Source: Sphingomonadaceae bacterium 3R27C6 (lineage in GTDB: Bacteria; Pseudomonadota; Alphaproteobacteria; Sphingomonadales; Sphingomonadaceae). Taken from it: a stretch of 64,000 nucleotides of DNA. Location of the stretch: the NCBI GenBank assembly GCA_005503215.1, contig SCNS01000012.1, forward strand, positions 80,485 to 144,484. The letters are read 5' to 3'. Both the position numbers and the translations under genes were made by a program. Shown here piece after piece: positions 35,298 through 44,586 of the stretch; the first letter of the stretch is position 1; each line of letters begins with the position of its first letter. Under the pieces are notes generated by a model that did no database searches, was not told the origin of the DNA, and was given only the letters and a program-made list of their open reading frames with translations.

Positions 35298-36176
35298 ATG
35301 CGCCTCCCCCACCCGGCCGCTATCGCCGGCATTCTCGCCTTAACTCTTGGAATCCCCAGCGTTTCCGCGATGCAGGCGCCCCCGGCCGCCACGGCGGCCA
35401 GCCCGTACAGCTACGCCGACATCGCCGATCTGGCGACCGCGGCGCCGACCGTGCTGCACGCGCGTATATATAAGGCCACGGCGCTCAAACCCGAGCGAGC
35501 GCCCGGAGTCGCGGCGGGCCACACGCGATTCTATGTCGAGTCCGACGTTGTCAGCCTGATTCGCGGCGCGGGCCCGCTCGCGGCGCGAATCTCCTACCTC
35601 GTCGACCTGCCGCAGGACGCGAAGGGAAAGCCGGCAAAGCTGAAGAAGAAGCAGCCCGTCCTGCTCTTTGCCCGGCCCGTCGCCGGGGCGACGGCGGGAA
35701 GCAGCAACACCGGCAGCGTCCAGCTGATCGCACCCGATGCGCAGCTGCCGTGGGATCCTGCGACCGAGGCGCAATTGCGCGCCGTGCTGACCGAACTGGT
35801 CAAGCCCGGCGCACCGCCGGCGATCACCGGCATCGCGAACGGGTTCCACGTTCCGGGCACCTTGCCCGGCGAAGGCGAGACGCAGCTGTTCCTCAACACC
35901 AGGACCGGAGAGCCCGTGTCGCTGACCATCCTGACCGCTGCCGACGGTTCGCGGCGCTGGGCGGCGGCGTTCGGCGAGATCGTCGACGGGTCGGCGGCGG
36001 TGCCGCAGCGGGGTACGCTCGCCTGGTATCGGCTCGCTTGCGGATTGCCGCGCCAGCTGCCGCTGAGCAAGCTGGCGGGAACCGCCCCCGAGGATCGGCG
36101 CAAGGCGGCGTCGGACTATGGTGTCGTCCTCGGCGCGCTCGGCGAATGCACGCGCACGCGCAAGCCGGTGGGTTGA
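35298..36176 (+). CDS. Exported protein of unknown function
   Basis: 292 residues. A signal peptide covers 1-24 (cleavage near VSA/MQA). The mature protein is mostly beta-strand-like with conserved-looking segments ADLATAAPTVLHARIYKA, RFYVESDVVSLIRG and KKKQPVLLFARPV. No catalytic motif or lipobox is seen; two cysteines (LACGLP and GECTRT) may pair. Divergent from tonB. I do not recognise the family; similar proteins seem to belong to sphingomonads. Confidence 0.75.
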   Translation: MRLPHPAAIAGILALTLGIPSVSAMQAPPAATAASPYSYADIADLATAAPTVLHARIYKATALKPERAPGVAAGHTRFYVESDVVSLIRGAGPLAARISYLVDLPQDAKGKPAKLKKKQPVLLFARPVAGATAGSSNTGSVQLIAPDAQLPWDPATEAQLRAVLTELVKPGAPPAITGIANGFHVPGTLPGEGETQLFLNTRTGEPVSLTILTAADGSRRWAAAFGEIVDGSAAVPQRGTLAWYRLACGLPRQLPLSKLAGTAPEDRRKAASDYGVVLGALGECTRTRKPVG

Positions 36177-36339
36177 TTTTCTTCGTTTGACGGCGAGGGC
36201 GGCACCGGCCCGCTCCCCATAACCGGATAAAGCTCAGCTTCGGCGCGCCCTAGGCGCGCCGGGCTTGTTTCCATGGCAAAAGCCGATAGGGCGCTCGCAA
36301 CGGCGGGGCGCGGCTCCGCGCCTTATACGGAGTCCTTCG

Positions 36340-37671
36340 ATGTCGCCTTATCCCGCCCCGACCGTCCCCCGCCCGCCGCTGCGTGTCGCGCTCGCGGGGA
36401 TTGGCGTCGTCGGCGGCGGGGTCGTCCGGCTGCTCGAGGCGAACCGCGACCTGATCGCGCGCCGCGCCGGGCGCGCGATCGAGATCGTCGCGCTGTCGGC
36501 GCGCGACCGGCACAAGGATCGCGGCGTCGACCTCACGCCCTACCGCTGGGAAGACGATATGGACGCGCTCGTCGCGGCCGATGACGTCGATGTGATCGTC
36601 GAGATGATCGGCGGTGCCGACGGCCCGGCGCTGACGCTGGCGCGCCATGCACTCGGCGCGGGCAAGGCGCTGGTCACCGCGAACAAGGCGATGATCGCGC
36701 ATCACGGGCTCGACCTCGCACGGCTCGCCGAGGAAAAGGACACGCCGCTGAAATATGAAGCCGCGGTCGCGGGGGGCATTCCGGTGATCAAGGCGATTCG
36801 CGAGGGCGCATCGGCGAACGAGATCGCGCGCGTCTATGGCATCCTCAACGGCACCTGCAATTATATCCTGACGCAGATGGAGCGGAACGGCGCGAGCTTC
36901 GCCGACGCGCTCGCCGCGGCGCAGGCCGAGGGTTATGCCGAGGCCGACCCGACCTTCGACGTCGACGGGATCGACGCCGCGCATAAATTGTCGATCCTCG
37001 CCGCGCTGTGCTTCGGGACGCGGCTCGATATCGGCGCGGTGACCGCCGACGGGATTCGCGGGCTGATCGCCGCCGACATTCGCGAGGCCGAGGCACTCGG
37101 CCACCGCGTGCGCCTGATCGGCATGGCCGAGCGCGATGCCGCCAAGAACGGGGGCGCCCTCTACCAGCATGTCCAGCCGTGCCTCGTCCCCGCCGATCAT
37201 CCGCTCGCTTATGTCCCCGGCGCATTGAACGCCGTCGTCGCCGAGGGCAATTTCGTCGGCCGCCTGTTCTTCGAGGGCGCGGGCGCGGGCGCGGGCCCGA
37301 CGGCGTCGGCGATCGTCGCCGACATCATCGACATCGCGCGCGACGAATATGGCCCCGCCTTTGCGATGCCGGTCGATTCGCTCGACGAGGCCCCCGTCGC
37401 CGACGCCGGCGCGCGGATCGGCAAACATTATGTCCGCCTGATCGTCGAGGACCGCATCGGCGTGCTCGCCGAGATCGCGACGGCGATGCGCGATGCCGGC
37501 GTCTCGATCGAAAGCCTGATCCAGCGCGGCAGCGAAGACGAAAGCGGCGTCGTGATCGTGCTCGTCACCCACGAAGGCCCGGCCAGCGCGATCCACGCGG
37601 CGCTCGATATCCTCGCCGCATCGGACCATGTCGTCGGCGCGCCGATGCATATGCCGATCCTCGCACTTTAA
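36340..37671 (+). CDS. hom: Homoserine dehydrogenase
   Basis: 443 residues from the ATG at 36340, with GGAG 7 bases upstream. Rossmann domain at the start (ALAGIGVVGGGVVRLL), substrate-site motifs VTANKAMIAHHG, YEAAVAGGIPVIK, GILNGTCNYIL and the catalytic-Lys/Asp region DVDGIDAAHKLSILA. A C-terminal ACT domain (about 365-443, RLIVEDRIGVLAEIATAMRDAGVS) gives feedback control, usually by threonine. It reduces aspartate semialdehyde to homoserine for threonine and methionine. In many alphaproteobacteria it precedes glpX and recJ; here extra genes intervene. Confidence 0.95.
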   Translation: MSPYPAPTVPRPPLRVALAGIGVVGGGVVRLLEANRDLIARRAGRAIEIVALSARDRHKDRGVDLTPYRWEDDMDALVAADDVDVIVEMIGGADGPALTLARHALGAGKALVTANKAMIAHHGLDLARLAEEKDTPLKYEAAVAGGIPVIKAIREGASANEIARVYGILNGTCNYILTQMERNGASFADALAAAQAEGYAEADPTFDVDGIDAAHKLSILAALCFGTRLDIGAVTADGIRGLIAADIREAEALGHRVRLIGMAERDAAKNGGALYQHVQPCLVPADHPLAYVPGALNAVVAEGNFVGRLFFEGAGAGAGPTASAIVADIIDIARDEYGPAFAMPVDSLDEAPVADAGARIGKHYVRLIVEDRIGVLAEIATAMRDAGVSIESLIQRGSEDESGVVIVLVTHEGPASAIHAALDILAASDHVVGAPMHMPILAL

Positions 37672-37731
37672 CCTCCGCTTGAAATCCCACGCGCCTTTGT
37701 TACCCCGATAAACGGGGAACGGGGGGCAGAC

Positions 37732-38556
37732 ATGGACATCGAAATCAGGCGCGGGCTAACCGAAGCGCGGATGCTGGCGGGCGAACATTGGCGGGCGCTG
37801 CTCGCCTATATGCTTCTCGGCGTCGTGCTCCCCTACCTGTTGCTGGCGAGCGAGCCGGTGCTGAGCATCGAGGTGCTCGTCGCGCTGGCCCTCGTGCCCG
37901 AAGATTTCCGGTTCACGGGGTCGATCGTGGGTCCGCTGTATCTGCTCGGCATCTGCGCGGCGCTGCTGTGCGGAGGGATGCTCGCACTGTGGAGGGCGCT
38001 GCTTGCCGAAATCCGCGAGGGGTATGTCGCCGAAATCATGTACGGCATGGTCGCCGGCGCCGCCTATCTGATCGCCGGGCTCCTCTTCTATTATCTCATC
38101 GGCTTCCTGCTCGCCCTGCCCTTCCGATTGACCATCGGGATGGAGGTCGCGCGCGCCGAGGGCACGCCGATCGCGATCGCGCGCCAGATCCTGCTGGTCC
38201 TGCTCAGCGCGTGGTTCAACGCGCGCCTCTGTCTGATCGGGCCGATCATGGCCGAAGCCGGCAAGCTGGAACCCGTGACGGCTTTTGCCGAATCGTGGCG
38301 CCGGACCGCGTCGCGCCAATGGCCGCTGGCCGCACTCTATCTGGCATTCAATATCGTCGCGGCGCTGCTGATCGGGTTGCTTTTCGTGTCGCATAGCTAT
38401 CTGATTGTGGGCGGTGAAACGATGCGGATCGCCGCCATGGCGATGAGCAGCGTCTGGCTGATCTTCTGGTGCGGTTATTTCGCCGCCGCCACGCTGGTTC
38501 CCGCCGGCTTCTACCGCGCATCGAAGGCCGGAGCCCCTGCCGCGACCTTCGCCTAA
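37732..38556 (+). CDS. Integral membrane protein of unknown function
   Basis: 274 residues with about six transmembrane helices (around 20-40, 65-90, 105-135, 155-180, 205-228, 237-260). The first ~20 residues are cytoplasmic and charged. Polar loops between helices are short; one carries MEVARAEGTPIAIARQ. Sphingomonads have many such polytopic proteins of unknown role. It sits between hom and glpX, and its stop codon overlaps that of the convergent downstream gene. Confidence 0.72.
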   Translation: MDIEIRRGLTEARMLAGEHWRALLAYMLLGVVLPYLLLASEPVLSIEVLVALALVPEDFRFTGSIVGPLYLLGICAALLCGGMLALWRALLAEIREGYVAEIMYGMVAGAAYLIAGLLFYYLIGFLLALPFRLTIGMEVARAEGTPIAIARQILLVLLSAWFNARLCLIGPIMAEAGKLEPVTAFAESWRRTASRQWPLAALYLAFNIVAALLIGLLFVSHSYLIVGGETMRIAAMAMSSVWLIFWCGYFAAATLVPAGFYRASKAGAPAATFA

Positions 38557-39041
38557 GGCTCCTCTTCGGGCGTCGGCGGGGTGCCCGTTTCGGGATCGGT
38601 CGCGCGCTTCACCGCTTCGTAGAGCGCATTATATTCGGGGCCGGGTTTCATCCGGCCGCCGAGCGACATCCAATTGTGCGGCAGCTTGTCCATCGTCATC
38701 ATCGTCGCCTCCGCGCGCGGCAGCTTCGGCGGCGCCTCGCGGCCTTCCTTCGCGATCGCGCGCAGTTCGGGCGACAGGCGGTGCAGATCGGTGTCGGAAC
38801 CGCACACCGTGATCGAACCGTCCTCGGCGGGTTTGCAGCGCTTGATCGGGTCGACCATTTCCTTTGCCTTCGCGGCGGCGCTTTCGGCATCGCGCGGCGG
38901 CGGCGGTGCGGGTGGTCCCTGCATCTGCGCGGCGGCGGGTCCCGCCGCCGTCATCGCCCCGGTCATCACGACGACACAGCTCATGGCGAAAGCGGCACCG
39001 AATCGGGCGAAGCGTTCTCGACAAGTGGCGCGGGCGACCAT
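38553..39041 (-). CDS. Small exported protein of unknown function
   Basis: 162 residues from the ATG at 39041. The signal peptide (GAAFAMSCVVVMTGAMTAAGPAAAQ) is followed by a proline stretch. The body has IKRCKPAEDGSITVCGSD with two cysteines, then HRLSPELRAIAKEG and SLGGRMKPGPEYN. The Cys pair and the RLSPELRAI block recur in small sphingomonad exported proteins as far as I recall, without known function. It is divergent from glpX (54-bp gap) and shares overlapping stop codons with the membrane-protein gene. A much longer frame in this phase running to 40061 is only the antisense of glpX. Confidence 0.7.
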   Translation of the reverse strand: MVARATCRERFARFGAAFAMSCVVVMTGAMTAAGPAAAQMQGPPAPPPPRDAESAAAKAKEMVDPIKRCKPAEDGSITVCGSDTDLHRLSPELRAIAKEGREAPPKLPRAEATMMTMDKLPHNWMSLGGRMKPGPEYNALYEAVKRATDPETGTPPTPEEEP

Positions 39042-39095
39042 ATGGCGCCCACCATGCCGACCAGGCGGAACAAGTAAAGACGGAGAGTGGCGAAC

Positions 39096-40064
39096 ATGAC
39101 GAATAGCAGCAACCTCGACCGGGTGCTCGTGCTCGAAATGGTGCGCGTCACCGAAGCCGCGGCGATCGCCGCCGCGAAGCTGATCGGCCGCGGCGACGAG
39201 AAAGCCGCCGACGCCGCCGCGGTCGAAGCGATGCGTACCGCGTTCAACACGCTCTATATGGACGGCACGATCGTCATCGGCGAAGGCGAACGCGACGAGG
39301 CGCCGATGCTCTATATCGGCGAAAAGGTCGGCAACGCGCCCGGCAAGGGTCCGAAGATCGACATCGCGGTCGACCCGCTCGAAGGCACGACGATCACCGC
39401 CAAGGCCGGCCCGAACGCGCTCGCGGTGCTCGCGATCGCCGAGGAAGGCTGCCTGCTCAACGCCCCCGACGTCTATATGGACAAGCTCGCGGTCGGCGCC
39501 GGCTATTCGCCGAACATCGTCAATTTCGACAATAGCGTGCGCGAGAATGTCGAAGCCGTCGCGCGCGAAAAGGGCTGCAAGCCCGAACAGATCATCGTCT
39601 GCGTGCTCGACCGCCCGCGCCACGAAGCGATCATCGCCGAACTGCGCGCGATCGGCTGCGGCGTTGCGCTGATCCCCGACGGCGACGTCGCCGGCGTGAT
39701 CGCGACGACGAACCCCGACACCAATATCGACATCTATATGGGATCGGGCGGCGCGCCCGAGGGCGTGCTCGCCGCGGCCGCGCTGCGCTGCGTCGGCGGC
39801 CAGTTCAAGGGCCGCCTGTTGTTCCGCAACGACGACGAGCGGCTTCGCGCGAAGAAATGGGGCATCGAGGATCTCGACCGCGTTTACGACCTCGAGGACC
39901 TTGCCAAGGGCGACGTGATCTTCGCCGCGACGGGCGTCACCGACGGATCGCTGCTGCGCGGCGTCAAGCGCCGCCGCGACGGGGTGATGACCACCGAGAC
40001 GGTGGTGATGCGCGCGTCGTCGGGCACGGTGCGCTGGGTGAAGGGCGAGCATCGCGCGCACTGA
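39096..40064 (+). CDS. glpX: Class II fructose-1,6-bisphosphatase
   Basis: 322 residues from the ATG at 39096 (CGGAG 10 bases upstream; a GTG at 39087 is possible). Motifs of the GlpX fold are clear: DGTIVIGEGERDEAPMLYIGE, the metal site IAVDPLEGTTITAKAGPNALAV, MGSGGAPEGVLAAAALR and FAATGVTDGSLLRGV. It dephosphorylates fructose 1,6-bisphosphate in gluconeogenesis. It stands alone here but in related genomes it commonly follows hom. Confidence 0.96.
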   Translation: MTNSSNLDRVLVLEMVRVTEAAAIAAAKLIGRGDEKAADAAAVEAMRTAFNTLYMDGTIVIGEGERDEAPMLYIGEKVGNAPGKGPKIDIAVDPLEGTTITAKAGPNALAVLAIAEEGCLLNAPDVYMDKLAVGAGYSPNIVNFDNSVRENVEAVAREKGCKPEQIIVCVLDRPRHEAIIAELRAIGCGVALIPDGDVAGVIATTNPDTNIDIYMGSGGAPEGVLAAAALRCVGGQFKGRLLFRNDDERLRAKKWGIEDLDRVYDLEDLAKGDVIFAATGVTDGSLLRGVKRRRDGVMTTETVVMRASSGTVRWVKGEHRAH

Positions 40065-40112
40065 TCGTTTTCGACCCAGAGCGAGCCATCCGGGCCGGGC
40101 GTGAAATTCCCG

Positions 40113-41297
40113 TCAACAGTTCGCGGCGGCCAGCGGCATCCGAAAAGTGAAACATGTTTGCGCTGGCGATGATTGCACCTCGAGCGTGCCGCCATGCGCC
40201 CTGGCGATCGTGGATGCGATGTAGAGACCGAGACCCAAGCTGCCGTTCGCATGCGAACTCGCGCCCTGTTCAAAGGGTTGGAACAGCTTGTGACGCACCT
40301 CGACCGGAATTTCGGGGCCGCTATTGGCAACGGATAGAAGGAACTCGCCGTCGCTTTCATGGCAATGGATCATAACGGGCTCGTCGCGCGCGCCATGCGT
40401 CAGCGCGTTCCCAACCAGATTGGAGACAAGCTGCCCGATTCGCTGCGGATCGCACATGAGAGGCGACATCGTATCGCATCGCAACGCGATCTGACGCTCG
40501 GGATAGGCAATCTCGAGCTCGCTTGTCACCTGCGCCACGATTTTGTCAGGCATGACGCGTTCGAAACGCAGCGCGAAGTCCCCGACCAACCGGCCGCGCG
40601 CGAAATCGAGGATGTTGCCGACCATGACGTTCATGCGGTCGATGGTCGCCTGCATCGCGGCCATGATGAAATCGGCCCGCTCCGGGACTGGCGATCTTTT
40701 CAGCAGGGAAAGACCGGCGTCGAGCGCCGCTAATGGATTGCGAAGGTCATGCCCAAGGACCGCAATGAATTGTTCACGCTGGATGCCTGTGGCGCGTTCG
40801 CGCCCAAGATCTTCCTGCGTTTCCGAGAGTTTCTGGCCCAAATTCAGATGGAAGCCGATCAGGTCCGCAAACATCCGGAAGACGTTGTGGATTTCGGAAC
40901 GGTCCAGATTTCTCGGCTCGGGATCGATCGCGCACAGGGTACCGAAAAACTGTCCGCCCGGAAGCAGGATCGGGAACGAGATATAGCTGCGGAAACCGTA
41001 AAGTGCGGGCGTGTGATGGTTGCAGTATATTTTGTCGGCCACGACATCCGAGATCACGACAGCCTGCTGACTTTGCCGGATCTCATGGCAAATGGTCGAT
41101 TCAAGCTTCAGCTCTCCGCCCGGTTTCAGGCCAAAGGCGATTTCGTCGAGCACGCTGCATGCGATCCAGCGTTCGTCGGTGACGCACGCGACAGCGGCAA
41201 AGCCCATACCGGTAATACGGCACACGGTGTCCAGCATGGCAGGGACCAGCTCGATCGCGCCGACCGCGTCGACGCTGCTGGTTGGATCGATGTTCAC
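40113..41297 (-). CDS. GAF-domain sensor histidine kinase
   Basis: 394 residues from a GTG at 41297, chosen because GGGAGGG lies just upstream and because the long frame beyond it (to 41711) is low-quality antisense. The N-terminal GAF domain (about 5-150) has FAAVACVTDERWIACSVL, STICHEIRQSQQAVVI and YISFPILLPGGQFFGTLCAID. A HisKA helix follows with the phospho-His in FIAVLGHDLRNPLAAL, then HATPase with NLVGNALTHG and GLGLYIASTIA. No transmembrane segment, so it senses something in the cytoplasm, perhaps light or redox via GAF. No response regulator is adjacent. Confidence 0.9.
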   Translation of the reverse strand: MNIDPTSSVDAVGAIELVPAMLDTVCRITGMGFAAVACVTDERWIACSVLDEIAFGLKPGGELKLESTICHEIRQSQQAVVISDVVADKIYCNHHTPALYGFRSYISFPILLPGGQFFGTLCAIDPEPRNLDRSEIHNVFRMFADLIGFHLNLGQKLSETQEDLGRERATGIQREQFIAVLGHDLRNPLAALDAGLSLLKRSPVPERADFIMAAMQATIDRMNVMVGNILDFARGRLVGDFALRFERVMPDKIVAQVTSELEIAYPERQIALRCDTMSPLMCDPQRIGQLVSNLVGNALTHGARDEPVMIHCHESDGEFLLSVANSGPEIPVEVRHKLFQPFEQGASSHANGSLGLGLYIASTIARAHGGTLEVQSSPAQTCFTFRMPLAAANC

Positions 41298-41420
41298 CCG
41301 GCCCTCCCTTAGCTCCGCGCGAATGGACGCGGCGGCAAAATAACATAGACTCGAGCGACGGCGGAGCGTCAATCCCGGGCACGGGTCGTTAGGCCGTATC
41401 GCTGCTCGACCAGCTTGACC

Positions 41421-41472
41421 CATCCACAATCCTTGCTGTATTAATACAACAATACAGTAAGGATTGTGGATG
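41421..41472. repeat. Long near-perfect hairpin, 22-bp arms
   Basis: Arms at 41421-41442 and 41451-41472 are complementary with a single mismatch; the loop is 8 bases (AATACAAC). Within it, TGTATTAATACA at 41437-41448 is itself a perfect palindrome. The sequence is much richer in AT than its surroundings. It lies 10 bases after the stop of the flavodoxin-like gene. No T run follows in either direction. Confidence 0.85.
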
Positions 41473-41481
41473 GCGCGCTCG

Positions 41482-42006
41482 TCAGAAAATTCCCGCCGCC
41501 AGCCCCTCGGCCAGTGCCTCGCCGAGGTCGCGCGCTTCGGCCAAATGATTGTCGGCAATCGTCTTTGGCGCGAGGATCGTTTCGGGCGTCTGCGCATCGG
41601 TGTTGACGATGATATGATCGGCCACACGCTTAAGCCGCCAGCCGGTCGCGATGCGGTCGAGCTGGCGCTGGGCGTTTTCGCCGTCGGAGCCCGCGCAGAT
41701 GATCGTCGCATAGGGGCGGCCCTCGAGCTTCCCGAGGCAGGGGTAATAGCAGCGGTCGAACATCTCCTTCATCGCACCCGACAGCGCGGCGAGATTTTCG
41801 GGGCCGACGAAGAGATAGCCGGCCGCGGCCTGCAGCGCCTCCGGCGTGACGTCATTCGCCGCGACGAGCTTCGCCGTCCCCGCGCCCTCGGCAGCCGCCG
41901 CGACGAGCTTCGCCGTCCCCGCGCCCTCGGCAGCGGCACGCGCAAGCGCCTCGCTGCCACCGGTGCGGCTGTGCCAGGCGATCAGGAGGTGCGGCGCGTC
42001 GGTCAT
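41482..42006 (-). CDS. Flavodoxin/NADPH-reductase-like protein with an internal 13-residue duplication
   Basis: 174 residues from the ATG at 42006. The start LLIAWHSRTGGSEALARA is the flavin phosphate-binding loop of flavodoxin-type proteins; AAGYLFVGPENLAALSGAMKEMFDRCYY and ATIICAGSDGENAQRQLDRI follow as in the NAD(P)H-dependent FMN reductase/flavodoxin group. Just after the loop, 13 residues (AAAEGAGTAKLVA) occur twice in tandem because 39 bp are duplicated exactly. The family would have one copy there. The duplication is in frame and probably tolerated in the first helix, but it could alter FMN binding. Confidence 0.82.
   Translation of the reverse strand: MTDAPHLLIAWHSRTGGSEALARAAAEGAGTAKLVAAAAEGAGTAKLVAANDVTPEALQAAAGYLFVGPENLAALSGAMKEMFDRCYYPCLGKLEGRPYATIICAGSDGENAQRQLDRIATGWRLKRVADHIIVNTDAQTPETILAPKTIADNHLAEARDLGEALAEGLAAGIF
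41857..41934. repeat. Perfect tandem duplication, 2 x 39 bp
   Basis: Bases 41857-41895 and 41896-41934 are identical, with the unit starting CGCCGCGACGAGC. The sequence diverges immediately outside. An exact copy in a coding region indicates a recent event or maintenance by slippage. Confidence 0.9.
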
Positions 42007-42071
42007 GCACCGATGCTTGCCAAGCCCCGGCACGCGGCGCAAGCTGCCCCGAAACATGGGGGAGACATGAC

Positions 42072-44033
42072 ATGCGCCGACTGACCGCCCTGCTGCTCGC
42101 CGGAACCCTGCCCTTCACCGCCGCCGCGCAGGACGCCGCGAGCGAGGCGACGCGCGCCGCGCAGGCCGAAATCGCCGGGCGCCTGCCGCTCGACGATCCG
42201 CGCGACGAGGCCAATGTGCTGCGCGGCAAGCTTGCCGAGATTCCGGGCGGGGTGATTCTGGGCAAGGACGGCAAGATTGTGTGGGATCGGCGGCCTTACG
42301 CCTTCCTCGACGCCAGGGAGGCGCCCGATACGGTCAACCCGTCGCTGTGGCGGCAGGCGCGGCTGAATGCGGTGCACGGATTGTTCGAGGTCGTGCCGGG
42401 CAAAATCTGGCAAGTCCGCGGTTACGATATTTCGGTGATGACGATCATCCGCGGCAAGAGCGGATGGATTATCGTCGATCCGCTGCTGTCCGAAGAGGCG
42501 GCGGCGGCGAGCTGGAAATTGTTCGCCGACACGGTCGAGGCGAAATCGGGCAGGCTGCCGATCAAGGCGGTGATCTTCAGCCACAGCCACAGCGACCATT
42601 TCGGCGGCGTCGGCGGCATCGTCACCCCCGAACAGGTCAAGCGCGAGAAGATCCGCATCATCGCGCCGCACGGCTTTTCGGAGGAAGCGACGTCGGAAAA
42701 TGTGCTTGCCGGCACCGCGATGGGGCGACGCGCGCTCTACATGTTCGGATCGATCCTGCCGCCCGGGCCCGCGGGACAGGTCGACACCGGGCTGGGGCCG
42801 AAGCTGTCGTCGGGGACGATCGGCTATATGGAGCCGACCGAGAGTGTCGCCGCGACCGGCGGCACGCTGACGATCGACGGGCTGGCGTTCGAATTCCTCG
42901 ATGCGGGCGGGACCGAGGCGCCGTCGGAGTTCGTCTTCTATATCCCGGCGTACAAGGCTTTGCACACGACCGAGGTCGTCACGCACACGCTGCACAATGT
43001 GCTCACCCTTCGCGGTGCGCAGGTGCGCGACGCGCTGCACTGGTCGAAGGTGATCGACGCCGCGCTCATCCGCTGGGGCGGCAAGGCCGAGGTCGCGCTG
43101 GCGTCGCATCACTGGCCGACGTGGGGCGCGGGCGAGGTCAGCAGCCTGCTCACCAGCCAGCGCGACATCTATCGTTATGTCCACGACCGGACGCTGTTTC
43201 TCGCCAACCGCGGCGCGACGCTCCACGAGCTCGCCGATGTCACCCCCGAGGCACCGGGGCAGGCGGCGGACTTCGGCGCGCGCGGCTATTATGGCACGGT
43301 CAATCACGACATGAAGGCGACCTATCAGCGCTATTTCGGCTGGTGGGACGGCAATCCCGCCAATTTCAACCCGCTGCCGCCCGAAGCCAGCGCGCCCAAA
43401 TATGTCGCGCTCGCGGGCGGCGGCGACAAATTGCTCGCGGCGGGCAAGGCGGCGATCGCGGCGGGCGACTATCGCTGGGCGGCCGAGCTGTTGAACAAGC
43501 TGGTGTTCGCCGAGCCGGGCAACAAGGACGCGCGCGCGGCGCTCGCCTCGGCCTATGACCAGATGGGGTATCAGGCCGAGTCAGGCGCGTGGCGAAATTA
43601 TTATCTCGCCGCCGCGGCAAGCCTGCGGGGCACCGCGGTCGAAAGCCTGTCGGGCAACGGGCAGAGCCGGTCGTTCGTCAGCGCGATCCCGACCGCGGTG
43701 TTTTTCGACGCACTCGCGACGCGCTTCGACGCCGCGAAAGGGCGCGCGGTCAAAGGCACCTTCCAGTTCATACTGCCCGACAGCAAGGAAGCGGTCGCGA
43801 TCGTCGTCGGCGGCGGGGTCGAGGTGCCGCGGTACGGCCTGACCGACCCCGCGCCGACCGCGACGATCACGATAAACCGGGCAACGCTCGACGATGTGAT
43901 GCTGGGGCAGGCGCAGTTTCCCGCGCTGCTTCAGTCGGGCGCGATCAGGATCGACGGCGACCGCATGGCGTTCCTGTCATGGTTCGCGCTCCACCCGCCC
44001 GCCGACCCGCGCTTCAATGTGGTTGTGCCATAG
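42072..44033 (+). CDS. Periplasmic alkylsulfatase (SdsA1-like)
   Basis: 653 residues. Signal peptide 1-19 (cleavage near AAA/QDA). The metallo-beta-lactamase domain holds the two-zinc motif HSHSDH at 171-176, and further ligands are expected in EVVTHTLHN and ALASHHWPTWG. After it comes a dimerisation/helical segment (YQRYFGWWDGNPANFNPLPP, AGDYRWAAELLNKLVFAEP) and a C-terminal SCP2-like domain (from about 530). This is the full architecture of linear primary-alkylsulfatases that cut sulfate esters such as dodecyl sulfate. Length and order agree with SdsA1. Divergent from the flavodoxin gene. Confidence 0.93.
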   Translation: MRRLTALLLAGTLPFTAAAQDAASEATRAAQAEIAGRLPLDDPRDEANVLRGKLAEIPGGVILGKDGKIVWDRRPYAFLDAREAPDTVNPSLWRQARLNAVHGLFEVVPGKIWQVRGYDISVMTIIRGKSGWIIVDPLLSEEAAAASWKLFADTVEAKSGRLPIKAVIFSHSHSDHFGGVGGIVTPEQVKREKIRIIAPHGFSEEATSENVLAGTAMGRRALYMFGSILPPGPAGQVDTGLGPKLSSGTIGYMEPTESVAATGGTLTIDGLAFEFLDAGGTEAPSEFVFYIPAYKALHTTEVVTHTLHNVLTLRGAQVRDALHWSKVIDAALIRWGGKAEVALASHHWPTWGAGEVSSLLTSQRDIYRYVHDRTLFLANRGATLHELADVTPEAPGQAADFGARGYYGTVNHDMKATYQRYFGWWDGNPANFNPLPPEASAPKYVALAGGGDKLLAAGKAAIAAGDYRWAAELLNKLVFAEPGNKDARAALASAYDQMGYQAESGAWRNYYLAAAASLRGTAVESLSGNGQSRSFVSAIPTAVFFDALATRFDAAKGRAVKGTFQFILPDSKEAVAIVVGGGVEVPRYGLTDPAPTATITINRATLDDVMLGQAQFPALLQSGAIRIDGDRMAFLSWFALHPPADPRFNVVVP

Positions 44034-44058
44034 GGCTGCCACCGACTATCGGAGGAAC

Positions 44059-44586
44059 ATGACCGACATCCCCGCGCACCCGACCGATCCTTTCGACGCA
44101 GAGGCGATCAACGCCACCGAAGGGCTCGATCCGGTCGACCCCGCCTATGCGCAGGTGCTGCGCATCGCGACCGCGCTCAACCTGATCCCGCTCGCGATCG
44201 GCGCGAGCGTGTTCGATGCACTGCTGATCCGCCATATCGGAGGGCCGTACGGGCTGATCACCGCGGCCGCGTGGGTGATCGCGGCGATCGTGATCGTCAG
44301 CTTTCCCTCGCGCCGCGTGTCGCGCTGGGGGTACAAGATCGGCGAGGGACAGCTGCGCGTCGCGCGCGGCTGGCTGTTCCGCACCGACACGATCGTCCCC
44401 TTTGTGCGCGTCCAGCATATCGACGTCGGGCAGGGGCCGATCGAGCGCTGGTTCGGACTGTCGCACCTGATCGTCCACACCTCGGGGACGCATAACAGCA
44501 CGGTGACGCTGCCCGGGCTTCACGCCGACCTGGCGGCCGCGATGCGCGAGACGATCCGCCGGCATATCCAGACCGATTTCGCATGA
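44059..44586 (+). CDS. Bacterial PH-domain protein, YdbS-like
   Basis: 175 residues from the ATG at 44059, with GGAGGA just upstream. Two transmembrane helices (around 40-60 and 66-85) are followed by a bPH2 domain with YKIGEGQLRVARGWLFRTDTIVPFVRVQHIDVGQGPI and LIVHTSGTHNST. In Bacillus the paired YdbS/YdbT membrane proteins give resistance to the peptide bacteriocin amylocyclicin. It overlaps the larger PH protein by 4 bp, so they are co-translated. Confidence 0.88.
   Translation: MTDIPAHPTDPFDAEAINATEGLDPVDPAYAQVLRIATALNLIPLAIGASVFDALLIRHIGGPYGLITAAAWVIAAIVIVSFPSRRVSRWGYKIGEGQLRVARGWLFRTDTIVPFVRVQHIDVGQGPIERWFGLSHLIVHTSGTHNSTVTLPGLHADLAAAMRETIRRHIQTDFA

Noticed and set aside
38553..40061. 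Minus-strand frame of 502 residues across glpX
   Set aside because: Only its last ~160 residues, with a signal peptide and own start at 39041, are credible; the rest is the antisense of glpX.
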